A program made the translations under genes and the position numbers. From Verrucomicrobiales bacterium (GTDB lineage Bacteria; Verrucomicrobiota; Verrucomicrobiia; Limisphaerales; UBA9464): a DNA stretch of 64,000 nucleotides. Shown here one piece after another: positions 1-7,619 of the stretch. How positions within the stretch are numbered: position 1 is the first letter of the stretch; each line of letters opens with the position of its first letter. The notes under the pieces were generated by a model. The model worked only from the letters and a program-made list of their open reading frames with translations, was not told the DNA's origin and did not search any database. The DNA is taken from NCBI GenBank assembly GCA_027488845.1, contig JAIYBC010000064.1:41783-105782 (forward strand), in the 5' to 3' direction.

Positions 1-249
1 CTTCCCGCCGAATACGACCGGTGCCAGTTCCTCTACGACTGGGAACGCAACTGGATCCTGGCCGTGAAGACGGACGAGTCCGGCAAGCCGGTTCGGATGG
101 AGCGCTTCGCCCCGGAGATCCCGCTGAAGCGGCCCGCGGAGATGGAGATCGGTCCGGACGGCGCGCTGTACATCATCGAGTTCGGCACCGGCTGGGAGAA
201 CAACAGGGACTCGCAGCTGGTCCGGATCGAGGCCGCGCCCGCGGCCTGA
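1..249 (+). CDS. PQQ-dependent sugar dehydrogenase-like beta-propeller protein, C-terminal end (partial)
   Basis: The reading frame is open from the first base of the window and stops at 247-249, leaving the last 82 residues of a protein whose start lies outside. The visible part has the signature of soluble glucose/sorbosone dehydrogenase-like propellers: a YDWERNWI segment followed by a blade motif EMEIGPDGALYIIEFG and a final strand with LVRIEAAP. In this family such proteins are exported sugar or alcohol dehydrogenases, and in Verrucomicrobiota they are often fused to ThuA or cytochrome c domains. None of the catalytic residues are in view, so the substrate cannot be named. Confidence 0.6.
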   Translation, partial: LPAEYDRCQFLYDWERNWILAVKTDESGKPVRMERFAPEIPLKRPAEMEIGPDGALYIIEFGTGWENNRDSQLVRIEAAPAA

Positions 250-312
250 ACCGTCGATGGCCGGCGTGCAATCCCGGTATCGCCTCAAGCCCGTCCGCGG
301 CTATCGTCAGGC

Positions 313-1176
313 ATGACCATCGTCCACGATCCCCGTTGCTCCGGCTACCACCAGCCGGGCCACCCGGAGAAGCCCAACCGGGTGGTCCGCTCGGCCGAGC
401 AGCTGCGTTGGCAGAAGGCCCTCGAGCTCCGCTGGGCCGAACCCGTCGCGGTGTCGGACGAATTGCTGCTGCGCGGCCACACGCCCGCGCACCTCGAACG
501 GATGCGCCAGCCCGGGGATTTCGACGCCGACACGCCATGGCATCCCGAGATCGAGGCCCATGCGCGGCGTGGGGTCGGCGCCGCGGTCCGCGCCATGGAG
601 CTGGCATTGGCCGGCGAATCCGCGTTCAGCCTGATGCGGCCTCCCGGCCACCACGCCGAACGTGGCCGTGCCATGGGCTTCTGCTACTACGGATCCATCG
701 CCCTCGCCGTCCTCGAGGCCCGGGCCCGGGGTGTCGGCCGCATCGCCGTGTTCGACTTCGACGTCCACCACGGCAACGGCACGCAGGACATCCTCGCGGG
801 CGTGGAAGGGGTGACGTTCGTCTCCGTCCACCAAGGCGACGCCTATCCGGGCTCCGGTGTCGGGGACTTCGCCGGGAACTGCCTCAACTTCCCGGTGGCC
901 GGCGGCCTCCCGCGCCGGGACTGGATCGCCGCATTCGAACGCGGCCTCGCCGCGGTTGCGGCCGCACGGCCACAGCTGCTCGCGGTCTCGGCGGGCTTCG
1001 ACGCCTACGAACGCGACCCGCTCGCCGACGGCCGCCTGGAACGCGAGGACTACCATTGGCTCGGATCCCGGATCCGTTCGCTCGGTGTGCCGCACTTCAG
1101 CGTGCTCGAGGGCGGCTACAGCCTCGACCTCCCCGACCTCATCCAACTCCACCTGCTCGGACTGGAAGGACGCTGA
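313..1176 (+). CDS. Histone deacetylase-fold amidohydrolase (acetoin utilisation/HDAC superfamily)
   Basis: This 287-residue protein has the complete arginase/deacetylase fold signature. It shows a RPPGHHAE motif with the active-site histidine pair at H113-H114, the DVHHGNGT metal motif (D150 and H152 as zinc ligands), a third ligand Asp in SAGFDAYERDP (D230) and the late EGGYS tyrosine. Bacterial members deacetylate small molecules such as acetylpolyamines, or less often proteins; the sequence does not say which. The length is normal for the class. It ends 2 bases before the start of the flavin reductase gene, so the two are probably cotranscribed. Confidence 0.88.
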   Translation: MTIVHDPRCSGYHQPGHPEKPNRVVRSAEQLRWQKALELRWAEPVAVSDELLLRGHTPAHLERMRQPGDFDADTPWHPEIEAHARRGVGAAVRAMELALAGESAFSLMRPPGHHAERGRAMGFCYYGSIALAVLEARARGVGRIAVFDFDVHHGNGTQDILAGVEGVTFVSVHQGDAYPGSGVGDFAGNCLNFPVAGGLPRRDWIAAFERGLAAVAAARPQLLAVSAGFDAYERDPLADGRLEREDYHWLGSRIRSLGVPHFSVLEGGYSLDLPDLIQLHLLGLEGR

Positions 1177-1178
1177 CC

Positions 1179-1784
1179 ATGGAGATCGACCCCGAGGCCA
1201 TCAACACGCGGCGGATGTACGAGTGGATGATCCACACCATCCTGCCGCGGCCCATCGCCTGGGTGAGCACGGTCTCGCCGGAGGGGTTCACGAACCTCGC
1301 GCCCTTCAGCTTCTTCCAGGGCGTCTGCGCGAAGCCTCCCACGTTGATGTTCTGTCCGGTGAACAACCGGGATGGAACGCCCAAGGACACGCTGCGGAAC
1401 ATCCAGGCCACGGGGGAGTTCGTGGTCAACCTGGTGCGCCACGCCGACGTGGCCTCGATGAACGAGACCTCGGAGAACCTTCCTCCCGGCGACAGCGAGT
1501 TCGAACACTTCGGCGTCTCCGCCGTGCCCTCGGTCGTCGTCCGCCCTCCGCGCGTCGCCACCTCCCCGGTCTCGTTCGAGTGCCGGCTCGACCGCGTGAT
1601 CCACGTCGGCGAGGGACCCGCCGGAGGCAACATCGTCCTCGGTCGCATCCTCCGCATCCATGTCGCGGATTCCGTGGTCGGTCCCGACGGACATCCGGAT
1701 CCCGCGTTGCTGGACCTGGTCGGCCGGCTTGGCGGCGAGGACTACGTCCGCACCCGTGACCGCTTCGGCCTCGCCCGGCCGTGA
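1179..1784 (+). CDS. Flavin reductase family protein (FMN-binding split barrel)
   Basis: The start is the ATG two bases after the deacetylase stop; the longer open frame upstream is a shadow of the deacetylase gene. The 201-residue product has the N-terminal motif LPRPIAWVSTVSPEGFTNLA and the NFxxF-like NLAPFSFF segment of the DIM6/NTAB flavin reductase family, then the FVVNLV strand typical of the split-barrel FMN site. Members reduce FMN with NAD(P)H or bind flavin as stand-alone flavoproteins. The close pairing with a deacetylase-fold enzyme suggests a short catabolic operon, but the substrate is unknown. Confidence 0.85.
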   Translation: MEIDPEAINTRRMYEWMIHTILPRPIAWVSTVSPEGFTNLAPFSFFQGVCAKPPTLMFCPVNNRDGTPKDTLRNIQATGEFVVNLVRHADVASMNETSENLPPGDSEFEHFGVSAVPSVVVRPPRVATSPVSFECRLDRVIHVGEGPAGGNIVLGRILRIHVADSVVGPDGHPDPALLDLVGRLGGEDYVRTRDRFGLARP

Positions 1785-1789
1785 CGGAC

Positions 1790-2608
1790 TCAGCGCGGCG
1801 TCCGGCCATGCCGACGTCGCAGCAGGAACCCGGCGGCGGAGAGGCCTGCCGCCGCGGCGACGAATCCGTCCGGTTCCGGAACCGCCGTGACCGCCACCTC
1901 CATTCCCGGGATGGCCGTCGAGTAGTGGCCTTCCGTGCCGTTGGGCAGGAACAGCGTGCAGTTCAGGCTGTAGACATAGGACTGACGGGCGTCGAGCAGC
2001 AGGGTGGTTCCGGCGAAGCCCGACCCGAATGAGAATCCCGAAGGCAGCCCGTTGACCTCGCCGCGCAACGACACCCCGAAGGGCAGGGTGGAGGCGTCCG
2101 GCAGGGCCGGCAGCGTCCAGCGGTAGAACCCGGGATTCGCCTGGGCCGGCAACACGTGGCTGACCTCGATCACGATGGCGAGCGTGGCCGGATCCAGGCC
2201 GGATCCGACGCGGGCCGTCCGTGCGATTCCATGCAGGTCGAGCGAGAAGTCGACGCGGTCGGGTTGGCCGGGGCCTCCGTTGGTGTAGGCGTAGACCCCG
2301 TTGGCGCTCCCGAAGTCGCCGCTCGAGGTGAAGGTCGGAAACGCCGCCGCGGGCGCGTCGACCCGGAAGGTCTCGCCGGTGGCGAGCGCAATGCCGCCGG
2401 TGCCACCCATGATGCGGATCTGTTCGATGTCCGACACCTCACCGGAGGCGCTCCGGTAGGAGATGATGCCCTGCATCTTCATGCCGAAGGCGTTCGCAGG
2501 ATGCTGCGTGATCACCGAAGTGAAGGCCTGGGCGACCGCCCGTTGCGGAAGGGCTTCGATGGCGACGAGGGTGGCGATGACGGGAAGTGCGGATCGTAGT
2601 GGCGACAT
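1790..2608 (-). CDS. PEP-CTERM exported protein of unknown function
   Basis: I place the start at the ATG at 2608, because the protein then opens with a clean signal peptide (MSPLRSALPVIATLVAIEAL, cleaved after VAQA). The 272-residue product ends with the PEP-CTERM sorting signal: VPEPDGF, a short hydrophobic stretch (VAAAAGLSAAGFLL) and the basic tail RRRHGR. In bacteria with an exosortase this tag directs processing and surface retention. The body is beta-rich, Gly/Ser-rich and low in Cys, with no enzyme motif. It is convergent with the flavin reductase and divergent from the SGNH hydrolase, so it is probably a single-gene unit. Confidence 0.78.
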   Translation of the reverse strand: MSPLRSALPVIATLVAIEALPQRAVAQAFTSVITQHPANAFGMKMQGIISYRSASGEVSDIEQIRIMGGTGGIALATGETFRVDAPAAAFPTFTSSGDFGSANGVYAYTNGGPGQPDRVDFSLDLHGIARTARVGSGLDPATLAIVIEVSHVLPAQANPGFYRWTLPALPDASTLPFGVSLRGEVNGLPSGFSFGSGFAGTTLLLDARQSYVYSLNCTLFLPNGTEGHYSTAIPGMEVAVTAVPEPDGFVAAAAGLSAAGFLLRRRHGRTPR

Positions 2609-2748
2609 ACGAACCTGCTTCCGCAGGACCGGTCGGGATCTTTCAGGAAATCCTTCGCGGGTGGATACGTTCCATTCCGATTGCGGCATCGGGCTGGCGG
2701 AGAGGTCGGGCTTGCCAACCGGAATTCGCGGCGGAAGCTGACCCGCCG

Positions 2749-3810
2749 ATGAACCTGCTTGCCCGCCTGCTTCTGGTGTCGCCCTTGCTTTCCGCCGCGC
2801 TCCTGGCCGGACATTCCGCCATCGATCCGGCTCCGAGGACCGACAAGGGTTGGCAGGACCGGCAGGCGCTCCTGAACCAGCGTGCGGCCGAGGCCGGCGC
2901 CAAGGCCCAGGTGATCTTCGTCGGCGATTCCATCACCCAAGGCTGGGAAGGCGAGGGGAAGGAGATCTGGGCCCGCTACTATGCCCATCGCAACGCCGTG
3001 AACCTCGGCATCGGCGGGGACCGCACACAGCACGTCCTGTGGCGCCTCGCCAACGGAAACCTCAAGGGGCTCAAGCCCAAGGCCGCCGTGGTCATGATCG
3101 GCACCAACAACTCGAACGGCGAGGACAACACCCCGCAGCAGATCCTCGAGGGCGTGACCGCCGTGGTCCGACGTCTGCGCGCGGACCTTCCGGACACCAA
3201 GGTGCTCCTCCTCGGCATCTTCCCCCGGGGCGAGAACTTCAGCCAGCAGCGTGGCAAGCTCGCGATGATCAACCAGGCGCTCCGTCGGGTGGCCGATGGC
3301 AAGGAGGTTCTCTGGGTCGATCTCGCCGACCGTTTCCTGGCCGATGACGGCACGCTGCCGCGCGAGCTGATGCCGGACTACCTGCACCTTTCCCCGAAGG
3401 CCTATGGGATCTGGGCGGAAGCCATCGAAGACCAACTCTCGTCGATCCTGGGCGACTCACGGGTGACCGCTGCAGCCACCGCCGCGACTGGCCCGCATCC
3501 GCTTCAGGGCGAGTGGACCTGGACCATCAACGGCCCGGATGGCAATCCGGTCTCGGCACCGCTTTCGATCCGCGTCGAAGGAAGCAAGGTCACCGGACGG
3601 TTCCAGCGTGGCGGCGACCGTTGGCTCGACATCTCGGGTGGGACCGTGGAAGGCAACCGCTTCCGTTGGACCGTGAAACGCGATCGTCCGGACGGCTCCT
3701 CGATGACCTACGAGATGACCGGCACCGTCGACGGCGACGCGATCACCGGCGAGGCCAAGACCGACTTCAACGGTCCCCAGACCTCGTCATGGACCGCGAA
3801 GAAGAAGTGA
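2749..3810 (+). CDS. Exported SGNH/GDSL hydrolase with a C-terminal beta domain
   Basis: The start chosen is the ATG at 2749, which gives a signal peptide (MNLLARLLLVSPLLSAALLAG); the frame is open further upstream but lacks one there. The protein has 353 residues. Residues of about 60-235 form an SGNH hydrolase: block I VIFVGDSITQGW with the nucleophile Ser, the block III GTNN asparagine, and DYLHLSPKAY with the Asp-His pair. The last 110 residues or so are a separate beta-rich domain (starting HPLQGEWTW, with GEAKTDF near the end) resembling the small domain attached to many verrucomicrobial exported hydrolases. Acetyl-xylan or other carbohydrate esterase activity is plausible but not shown. 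Confidence 0.85.
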   Translation: MNLLARLLLVSPLLSAALLAGHSAIDPAPRTDKGWQDRQALLNQRAAEAGAKAQVIFVGDSITQGWEGEGKEIWARYYAHRNAVNLGIGGDRTQHVLWRLANGNLKGLKPKAAVVMIGTNNSNGEDNTPQQILEGVTAVVRRLRADLPDTKVLLLGIFPRGENFSQQRGKLAMINQALRRVADGKEVLWVDLADRFLADDGTLPRELMPDYLHLSPKAYGIWAEAIEDQLSSILGDSRVTAAATAATGPHPLQGEWTWTINGPDGNPVSAPLSIRVEGSKVTGRFQRGGDRWLDISGGTVEGNRFRWTVKRDRPDGSSMTYEMTGTVDGDAITGEAKTDFNGPQTSSWTAKKK

Positions 3811-3915
3811 GCCGGAGCGTCCCGCTCGGGTAGCGGGTGATCGGGACGGCATCCATTTCGATGGAAGCCGGGCAGGTCGCCCGGTCCTGCTGAGGGCGAG
3901 GTAGGGGAAGGGACC

Positions 3916-3937
3916 CGTGACCTCGTCTCCTACGGCG
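3916..3937 (+). repeat. Dispersed 22-bp intergenic repeat, copy 1
   Basis: The sequence from 3916 to 3937 (core GTGACCTCGTCTCC) recurs at 58463-58484 with a single difference, a T against a G. It lies just upstream of the lipoprotein SGNH hydrolase gene, between that gene and its neighbour. The other copy sits right after the DUF2075 gene. It is too long to recur by chance and is not within a clear coding region here. Confidence 0.6.
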
Positions 3938-4018
3938 GGGAATCGGATCTTCGATCCGAATCCGGGACCGATCCAGATCACCTCGCCGGTCCAGTTCTGC
4001 GGTGGTAGATTGGTTCCC

Positions 4019-5089
4019 ATGTTCCCCGCGTCGAAGCCTTCCAACCTCCGGAGCGTCTCCGGCGTCCTCGCCGCCCTGCTCCTCGCCCTCGGGCTGGTCG
4101 GATGCCATCCGATGGAACGCTCCCGTCCGAGCCTGGTCCTTGGCGAAAGCGTGGTCCTGGTCGGAGAGGAACCGGCCCGTCTCGCGTGGATCCCGATCGC
4201 ATCGAAGCCGATCCAGGTCCGGAACCGGTATCTGCCCGAACCGGGAGCCGAGACCTACGTCCAGGGGCGTGACTTCGTCTTCGACCCCACGCAGGGAACC
4301 CTCCGTCGCACACCGGGTTCCTGCATTCCCGACTTCCGGACCAACAGCCTCTTTGGAAAGGAGGACTTCGACCACTCGCGGTTTCCGGGTTTCGGCAACA
4401 CGGGGTTCTTCGTCTTCGTCGACGACCAGCATCGGACGGAGTCGCCGTGGCCGGTCCAGCGACCGCAGGTCGGCCTGCTGCCGCGTGCCGCCGCGAAACT
4501 GGCGAAGGGAGGACCGTTCCGGATCGTCGCCTACGGGGACAGCATCACCGCCGGCGGCGATGCCACCCGGCCGGAATGGATCTTCTGGAACCGATGGGCC
4601 GAGGGACTTCGGAAGCGGCACCCGGGTTCCGGGATCACGATCCTGAACGGCGCCACTGGCGGGGACAGCACGGTCCAGGGGCTGCAGCGGCTCGAGGCCA
4701 AGGTGCTGGACCAGAAGCCGGATCTCGTCCTGATCGGATTCGGGATGAACGACCACAACCGGGGAGGGGTTCCGATCCCGCAATTCGAGGCGAACCTCCG
4801 GGAGATGATCCGCCTCATCCGGGAATCCAACGGCGCGGAAGTGCTGCTGTTCTCCGCGTTTCCGCCGAACCCCAAGTGGAAGTTCGGATCACATCGCATG
4901 GAGGATTACGCCGCCGCGACCCGCCGCGTCGCCGAGCAAACCGGATCGGCGTACGCCGACGTCCACGGCAACTGGCTGACCTGGAGCGGGCGGAAGAAGC
5001 CGGAAGACATGCTGGGGAACAACATCAACCACCCCAACGATTTCGGGCACTGGCTGTACTTCCGGGTCTTGGAAGCCTGCGGTCTCTGA
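4019..5089 (+). CDS. SGNH/GDSL hydrolase, predicted lipoprotein
   Basis: The ATG at 4019 gives a lipoprotein signal with hydrophobic core VLAALLLALGLVGC and a lipobox ending at the Cys of LVGC. The product has 356 residues. An N-terminal beta domain of about 150 residues precedes the SGNH domain, which has block I VAYGDSITAGG, the block III Asn in GFGMNDHN, and a terminal His in NHPNDFGHWLY. It is the second SGNH hydrolase in a row but differs in architecture from the preceding one, so it is not a simple duplication. Attachment to the outer membrane is inferred from the lipobox. Confidence 0.83.
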   Translation: MFPASKPSNLRSVSGVLAALLLALGLVGCHPMERSRPSLVLGESVVLVGEEPARLAWIPIASKPIQVRNRYLPEPGAETYVQGRDFVFDPTQGTLRRTPGSCIPDFRTNSLFGKEDFDHSRFPGFGNTGFFVFVDDQHRTESPWPVQRPQVGLLPRAAAKLAKGGPFRIVAYGDSITAGGDATRPEWIFWNRWAEGLRKRHPGSGITILNGATGGDSTVQGLQRLEAKVLDQKPDLVLIGFGMNDHNRGGVPIPQFEANLREMIRLIRESNGAEVLLFSAFPPNPKWKFGSHRMEDYAAATRRVAEQTGSAYADVHGNWLTWSGRKKPEDMLGNNINHPNDFGHWLYFRVLEACGL

Positions 5090-5131
5090 ACCCGACGCCT
5101 CGCCCTCTCCCTCACCCCGTCAACCACCCCC

Positions 5132-5179
5132 TTCAACCTTTCAACCTTTCAACCTTTCAACCTTTCAACCTTTCAACCC
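5132..5179 (+). repeat. Octanucleotide tandem repeat, six copies
   Basis: Six head-to-tail copies of TTCAACCT occupy 5132-5179, the last ending in C instead of T. The array lies between the stop of the SGNH lipoprotein and the stop of the receiver-like gene, which are convergent. An 8-bp unit is not a multiple of three, but no gene runs through it, so slippage would not change a protein. Confidence 0.95.
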
Positions 5180-5188
5180 CAACTCCCC

Positions 5189-5563
5189 TCACTCCACCGC
5201 GAGCACGTGGTCGAGCAGTTGCGGCAGCTGTTCCGGCAGGCCCTTCTCGGCGGCGACCAGCTTGGCCCCGGCCTTGACCGCCGCATCGACCAGCTTCTGG
5301 TTCTTGGGATCGCAGTAGCCGAGGATCGGGACGTGTTCGGTGTCGGCGGAGGACTTCAGCGACTGGATGACCGAAACGAAGTCGCCGGCACGGAGTTGCA
5401 GGTCGGCCACGATGACCATTGGGCTCTCGGCACGGGCGAGCCGCGGGACCTCGGAGGCCAGTTGCGTGGCGGTGACGCGGTATCCGAGGTCGGTCAACCG
5501 GTTCACCACCTGGCTTCCCGGGAGGAGTTTTTCGTAGAAGACGATGGCGAGCGGCTTCGTCAC
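5189..5563 (-). CDS. Stand-alone receiver-like (REC fold) protein
   Basis: The conserved part begins at a GTG at 5563 and gives 124 residues with the alternating pattern of a CheY-like fold: AIVFYEKLL as strand 1, MVIVADLQLR as strand 3 with a candidate phospho-acceptor Asp, and HVPILGYC as strand 4. The acidic pair usually found after strand 1 and the conserved Lys of strand 5 are not evident, so phosphorylation may be weak or absent. An ATG at 5617 in the same frame could be the real start and would add 18 residues. No kinase is adjacent; the nearest is the hybrid kinase about 17 kb away. Confidence 0.6.
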   Translation of the reverse strand: MTKPLAIVFYEKLLPGSQVVNRLTDLGYRVTATQLASEVPRLARAESPMVIVADLQLRAGDFVSVIQSLKSSADTEHVPILGYCDPKNQKLVDAAVKAGAKLVAAEKGLPEQLPQLLDHVLAVE

Positions 5564-5756
5564 GGGCGCGGAGGTTGGGAGACGTCGGGCATGAAGGCAA
5601 GGGGCGGTCCGTGCCATTGTGCCCCGAGGGTTTTCCGTCGACCTGGGGCCATCCGATGACGAATCCGACGGTTTCGTCACCCGGGAGTTGCCACAGCCGG
5701 ATTCGGCCGTTACTGCCGAAGCGGTCGCGGGTCCGCAAACCTCCGGCTGCCGTTCC

Positions 5757-6464
5757 ATGGACTCCTCCATCGCTTCGAGGGTTGGCGTGAAGCTCCGTCA
5801 GAAGGGCGACCTCAACCGCAGATCCTTCCTGTGCCTCGCCGCGGCGTGGAGCGTGGCCGCGCGCATCGGTGTCCACCACGGTTCCGCCGCCGAATCCGAA
5901 TCCATGAATCCAAGGCTCTTCACGTTTGTCGGCGGGAACTCGGGTGCGTGGACCGTGACCCGGTTCAAGACGGTGATCGGGGACCCGATCGCCGAACCTT
6001 CGAAAATCGAGATCGTGCCGGGCGGATTGCCGGGATTGCCCGCCGGAGCGCAGTGGATGCTGAAGGGTGTGACCAGCAACGTCCGCTACGTCGAGCGGGA
6101 CGAGAAGGTGGAGCTCGAAGCCAGGCAGGCGGCGTTGGGACGTCCGGAGGCCACGCACGGTGCGCTGATACCCATCCGCAAGAACGCGAAGTGGTGGGCC
6201 CTGACCCAGGATGAGCGTCGGGCGATCTTCGAGGAAAGGTCCCACCACACCGCCGTCGGCATGAAGTACCTGCCGTCCATCGCCCGCCGGCTGCACCACT
6301 GCCGCGACCTCGAGGGGGCCGAGCCGTTCGACTTCCTGACCCTTTTCGACTTCGCCGAGAAGGATGCGACGGCGTTCGAGGACCTGGTGGGGGCGTTGCG
6401 GGCGACCGAGGAGTGGAAGTATGTCGACCGCGAAACCGACATCCGCATGATCCGTCCCGCATGA
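5757..6464 (+). CDS. Chlorite dismutase-family heme protein with Tat signal
   Basis: The product is about 235 residues from the ATG at 5757; a GTG at 5787 is an alternative. Near the N-terminus it carries the twin-arginine motif NRRSFLCLAAAW, followed by a hydrophobic stretch and an Ala-rich cleavage region. The remainder matches the chlorite dismutase/Dyp-like alpha-beta barrel: KWWALTQDERRAIFEERS, then SHHTAVGMKYLP with the likely proximal heme histidine (H163/H164), and LTLFDFAEKDATAFEDLV. Most family members are cytoplasmic coproheme decarboxylases; an exported version is closer in logic to respiratory chlorite dismutases. The stop overlaps the metallophosphoesterase start (ATGA), so the two are coupled. 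Confidence 0.78.
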   Translation: MDSSIASRVGVKLRQKGDLNRRSFLCLAAAWSVAARIGVHHGSAAESESMNPRLFTFVGGNSGAWTVTRFKTVIGDPIAEPSKIEIVPGGLPGLPAGAQWMLKGVTSNVRYVERDEKVELEARQAALGRPEATHGALIPIRKNAKWWALTQDERRAIFEERSHHTAVGMKYLPSIARRLHHCRDLEGAEPFDFLTLFDFAEKDATAFEDLVGALRATEEWKYVDRETDIRMIRPA

Positions 6465-7300
6465 TTTCGCGTCGCCAATTCGTCCGGCTCGGCCGCGCCG
6501 GATTGGGCGTCGGACTCGGGACCGGGCTCTACACCTGGCGCGTCGAGCCGCATTGGGTGGAACTGGTGGAGCGTCCCCTGCCGATCGCCAACCTCCCCGC
6601 CTCGCTGGCCGGGTGCCGGTTGGTCCAGCTCAGCGACCTGCATATCGGTCCGCGGGTCGACGATGGTTACCTGGAGGAGTGCTTCGCCCTGGCCCGTCGG
6701 CTCTCTCCGGATTTCGTCGTCTACACCGGCGACTTCACCGACTACGAGGGCGGCGACTTCACCCATGCCGAGAAGGTCCTTTCGCGCCTCCCGTTGGGCC
6801 GAAGGGGAACCCTCGGAATCCTCGGCAACCACGACTACGGCCCCAACTGGTCGCACGACGACATCGGCACCCGGGTTGCGGGTTTCGCCACGCGAGCGGG
6901 CGTCCGGATGTTGCGGAACGAGGCGGCCGAGATCGAGGGGCTCCACTTCTTCGGGCTCGACGACCTGTGGGCGGGACGGCTGGAGGTGAAACTGGGGCTC
7001 GAGACGATGGACCGGAAGCGGGCCAACCTCGTGTTGAGCCACAACCCGGACTCGGTGGACCTGGACGGGTGGGAGAACCACTCGGGTTGGATCCTCTCGG
7101 GCCACACCCACGGCGGTCAGTGCAAGCCGCCGTTCCTGCCTCCGCCATTGCTGCCCGTGGTCAACCGTCGCTACACGGCCGGAGCCTTTTCCCTGGAAGG
7201 CGGACGCAGCCTCTACATCAGCCGCGGCGTTGGCCACGTCATGAGGGTCCGCTTCAACGTGCGGCCCGAGATCACGCTGTTCCACCTCCAGCAGGCCTAG
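6461..7300 (+). CDS. Tat-exported calcineurin-like metallophosphoesterase
   Basis: The ATG overlaps the stop of the chlorite dismutase-like gene by four bases. The 279-residue protein opens with a Tat signal, SRRQFVRLGRAGLGVG. The phosphoesterase motifs follow in order: LSDLHIG, YTGDFTDYE, ILGNHDYG, and SGHTHGGQ near the C-terminus, with all expected Asp/His metal ligands present. It resembles the YaeI/YkuE group of exported phosphoesterases, some of which act on UDP-sugar or lipid pyrophosphates. Two coupled Tat substrates in a row suggest the partners are needed together in the periplasm. Confidence 0.88.
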   Translation: MISRRQFVRLGRAGLGVGLGTGLYTWRVEPHWVELVERPLPIANLPASLAGCRLVQLSDLHIGPRVDDGYLEECFALARRLSPDFVVYTGDFTDYEGGDFTHAEKVLSRLPLGRRGTLGILGNHDYGPNWSHDDIGTRVAGFATRAGVRMLRNEAAEIEGLHFFGLDDLWAGRLEVKLGLETMDRKRANLVLSHNPDSVDLDGWENHSGWILSGHTHGGQCKPPFLPPPLLPVVNRRYTAGAFSLEGGRSLYISRGVGHVMRVRFNVRPEITLFHLQQA

Positions 7301-7619
7301 AGCCCAACCCTTCCATGGGAGCCGACACGGACCTCACACGGGAACGCCCAGAAGCCAACCGGTGCTCCGGGTCCGGGGCCGAAACGGTCGACATCGGACG
7401 GCGTTCGCTCCAGCCAGGGGAAGTCCGCAAGGCTTCGGTCCGACGTTCGAGGCGTCGCGACCGCCTGCCGACCGGGACCTTGTCGGTTGCCTGCAGTTGG
7501 GTTTCCGGCAGGGTCGATCCCGTCCGGGGTCGCAGGCAGCCAACCCGCTTCTTCTTCATTCCCGGGATCGGTCCGCGGCCCGGAATCAGGAGCCGCTTCC
7601 GCCATTCGTCCCCACCCCT
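7301..7619. other. Gene-free stretch upstream of the PVC heme-binding gene
   Basis: These 319 bases keep open frames on both strands because of the high GC content, but none has a recognisable domain, a signal peptide or a convincing start. The stretch probably holds the promoter of the following gene; I see no clear -35/-10 pair. Confidence 0.4.

Noticed and set aside
5132..5179. CRISPR-like array
   Set aside because: The units are contiguous 8-mers with no spacers, and no cas gene is near.
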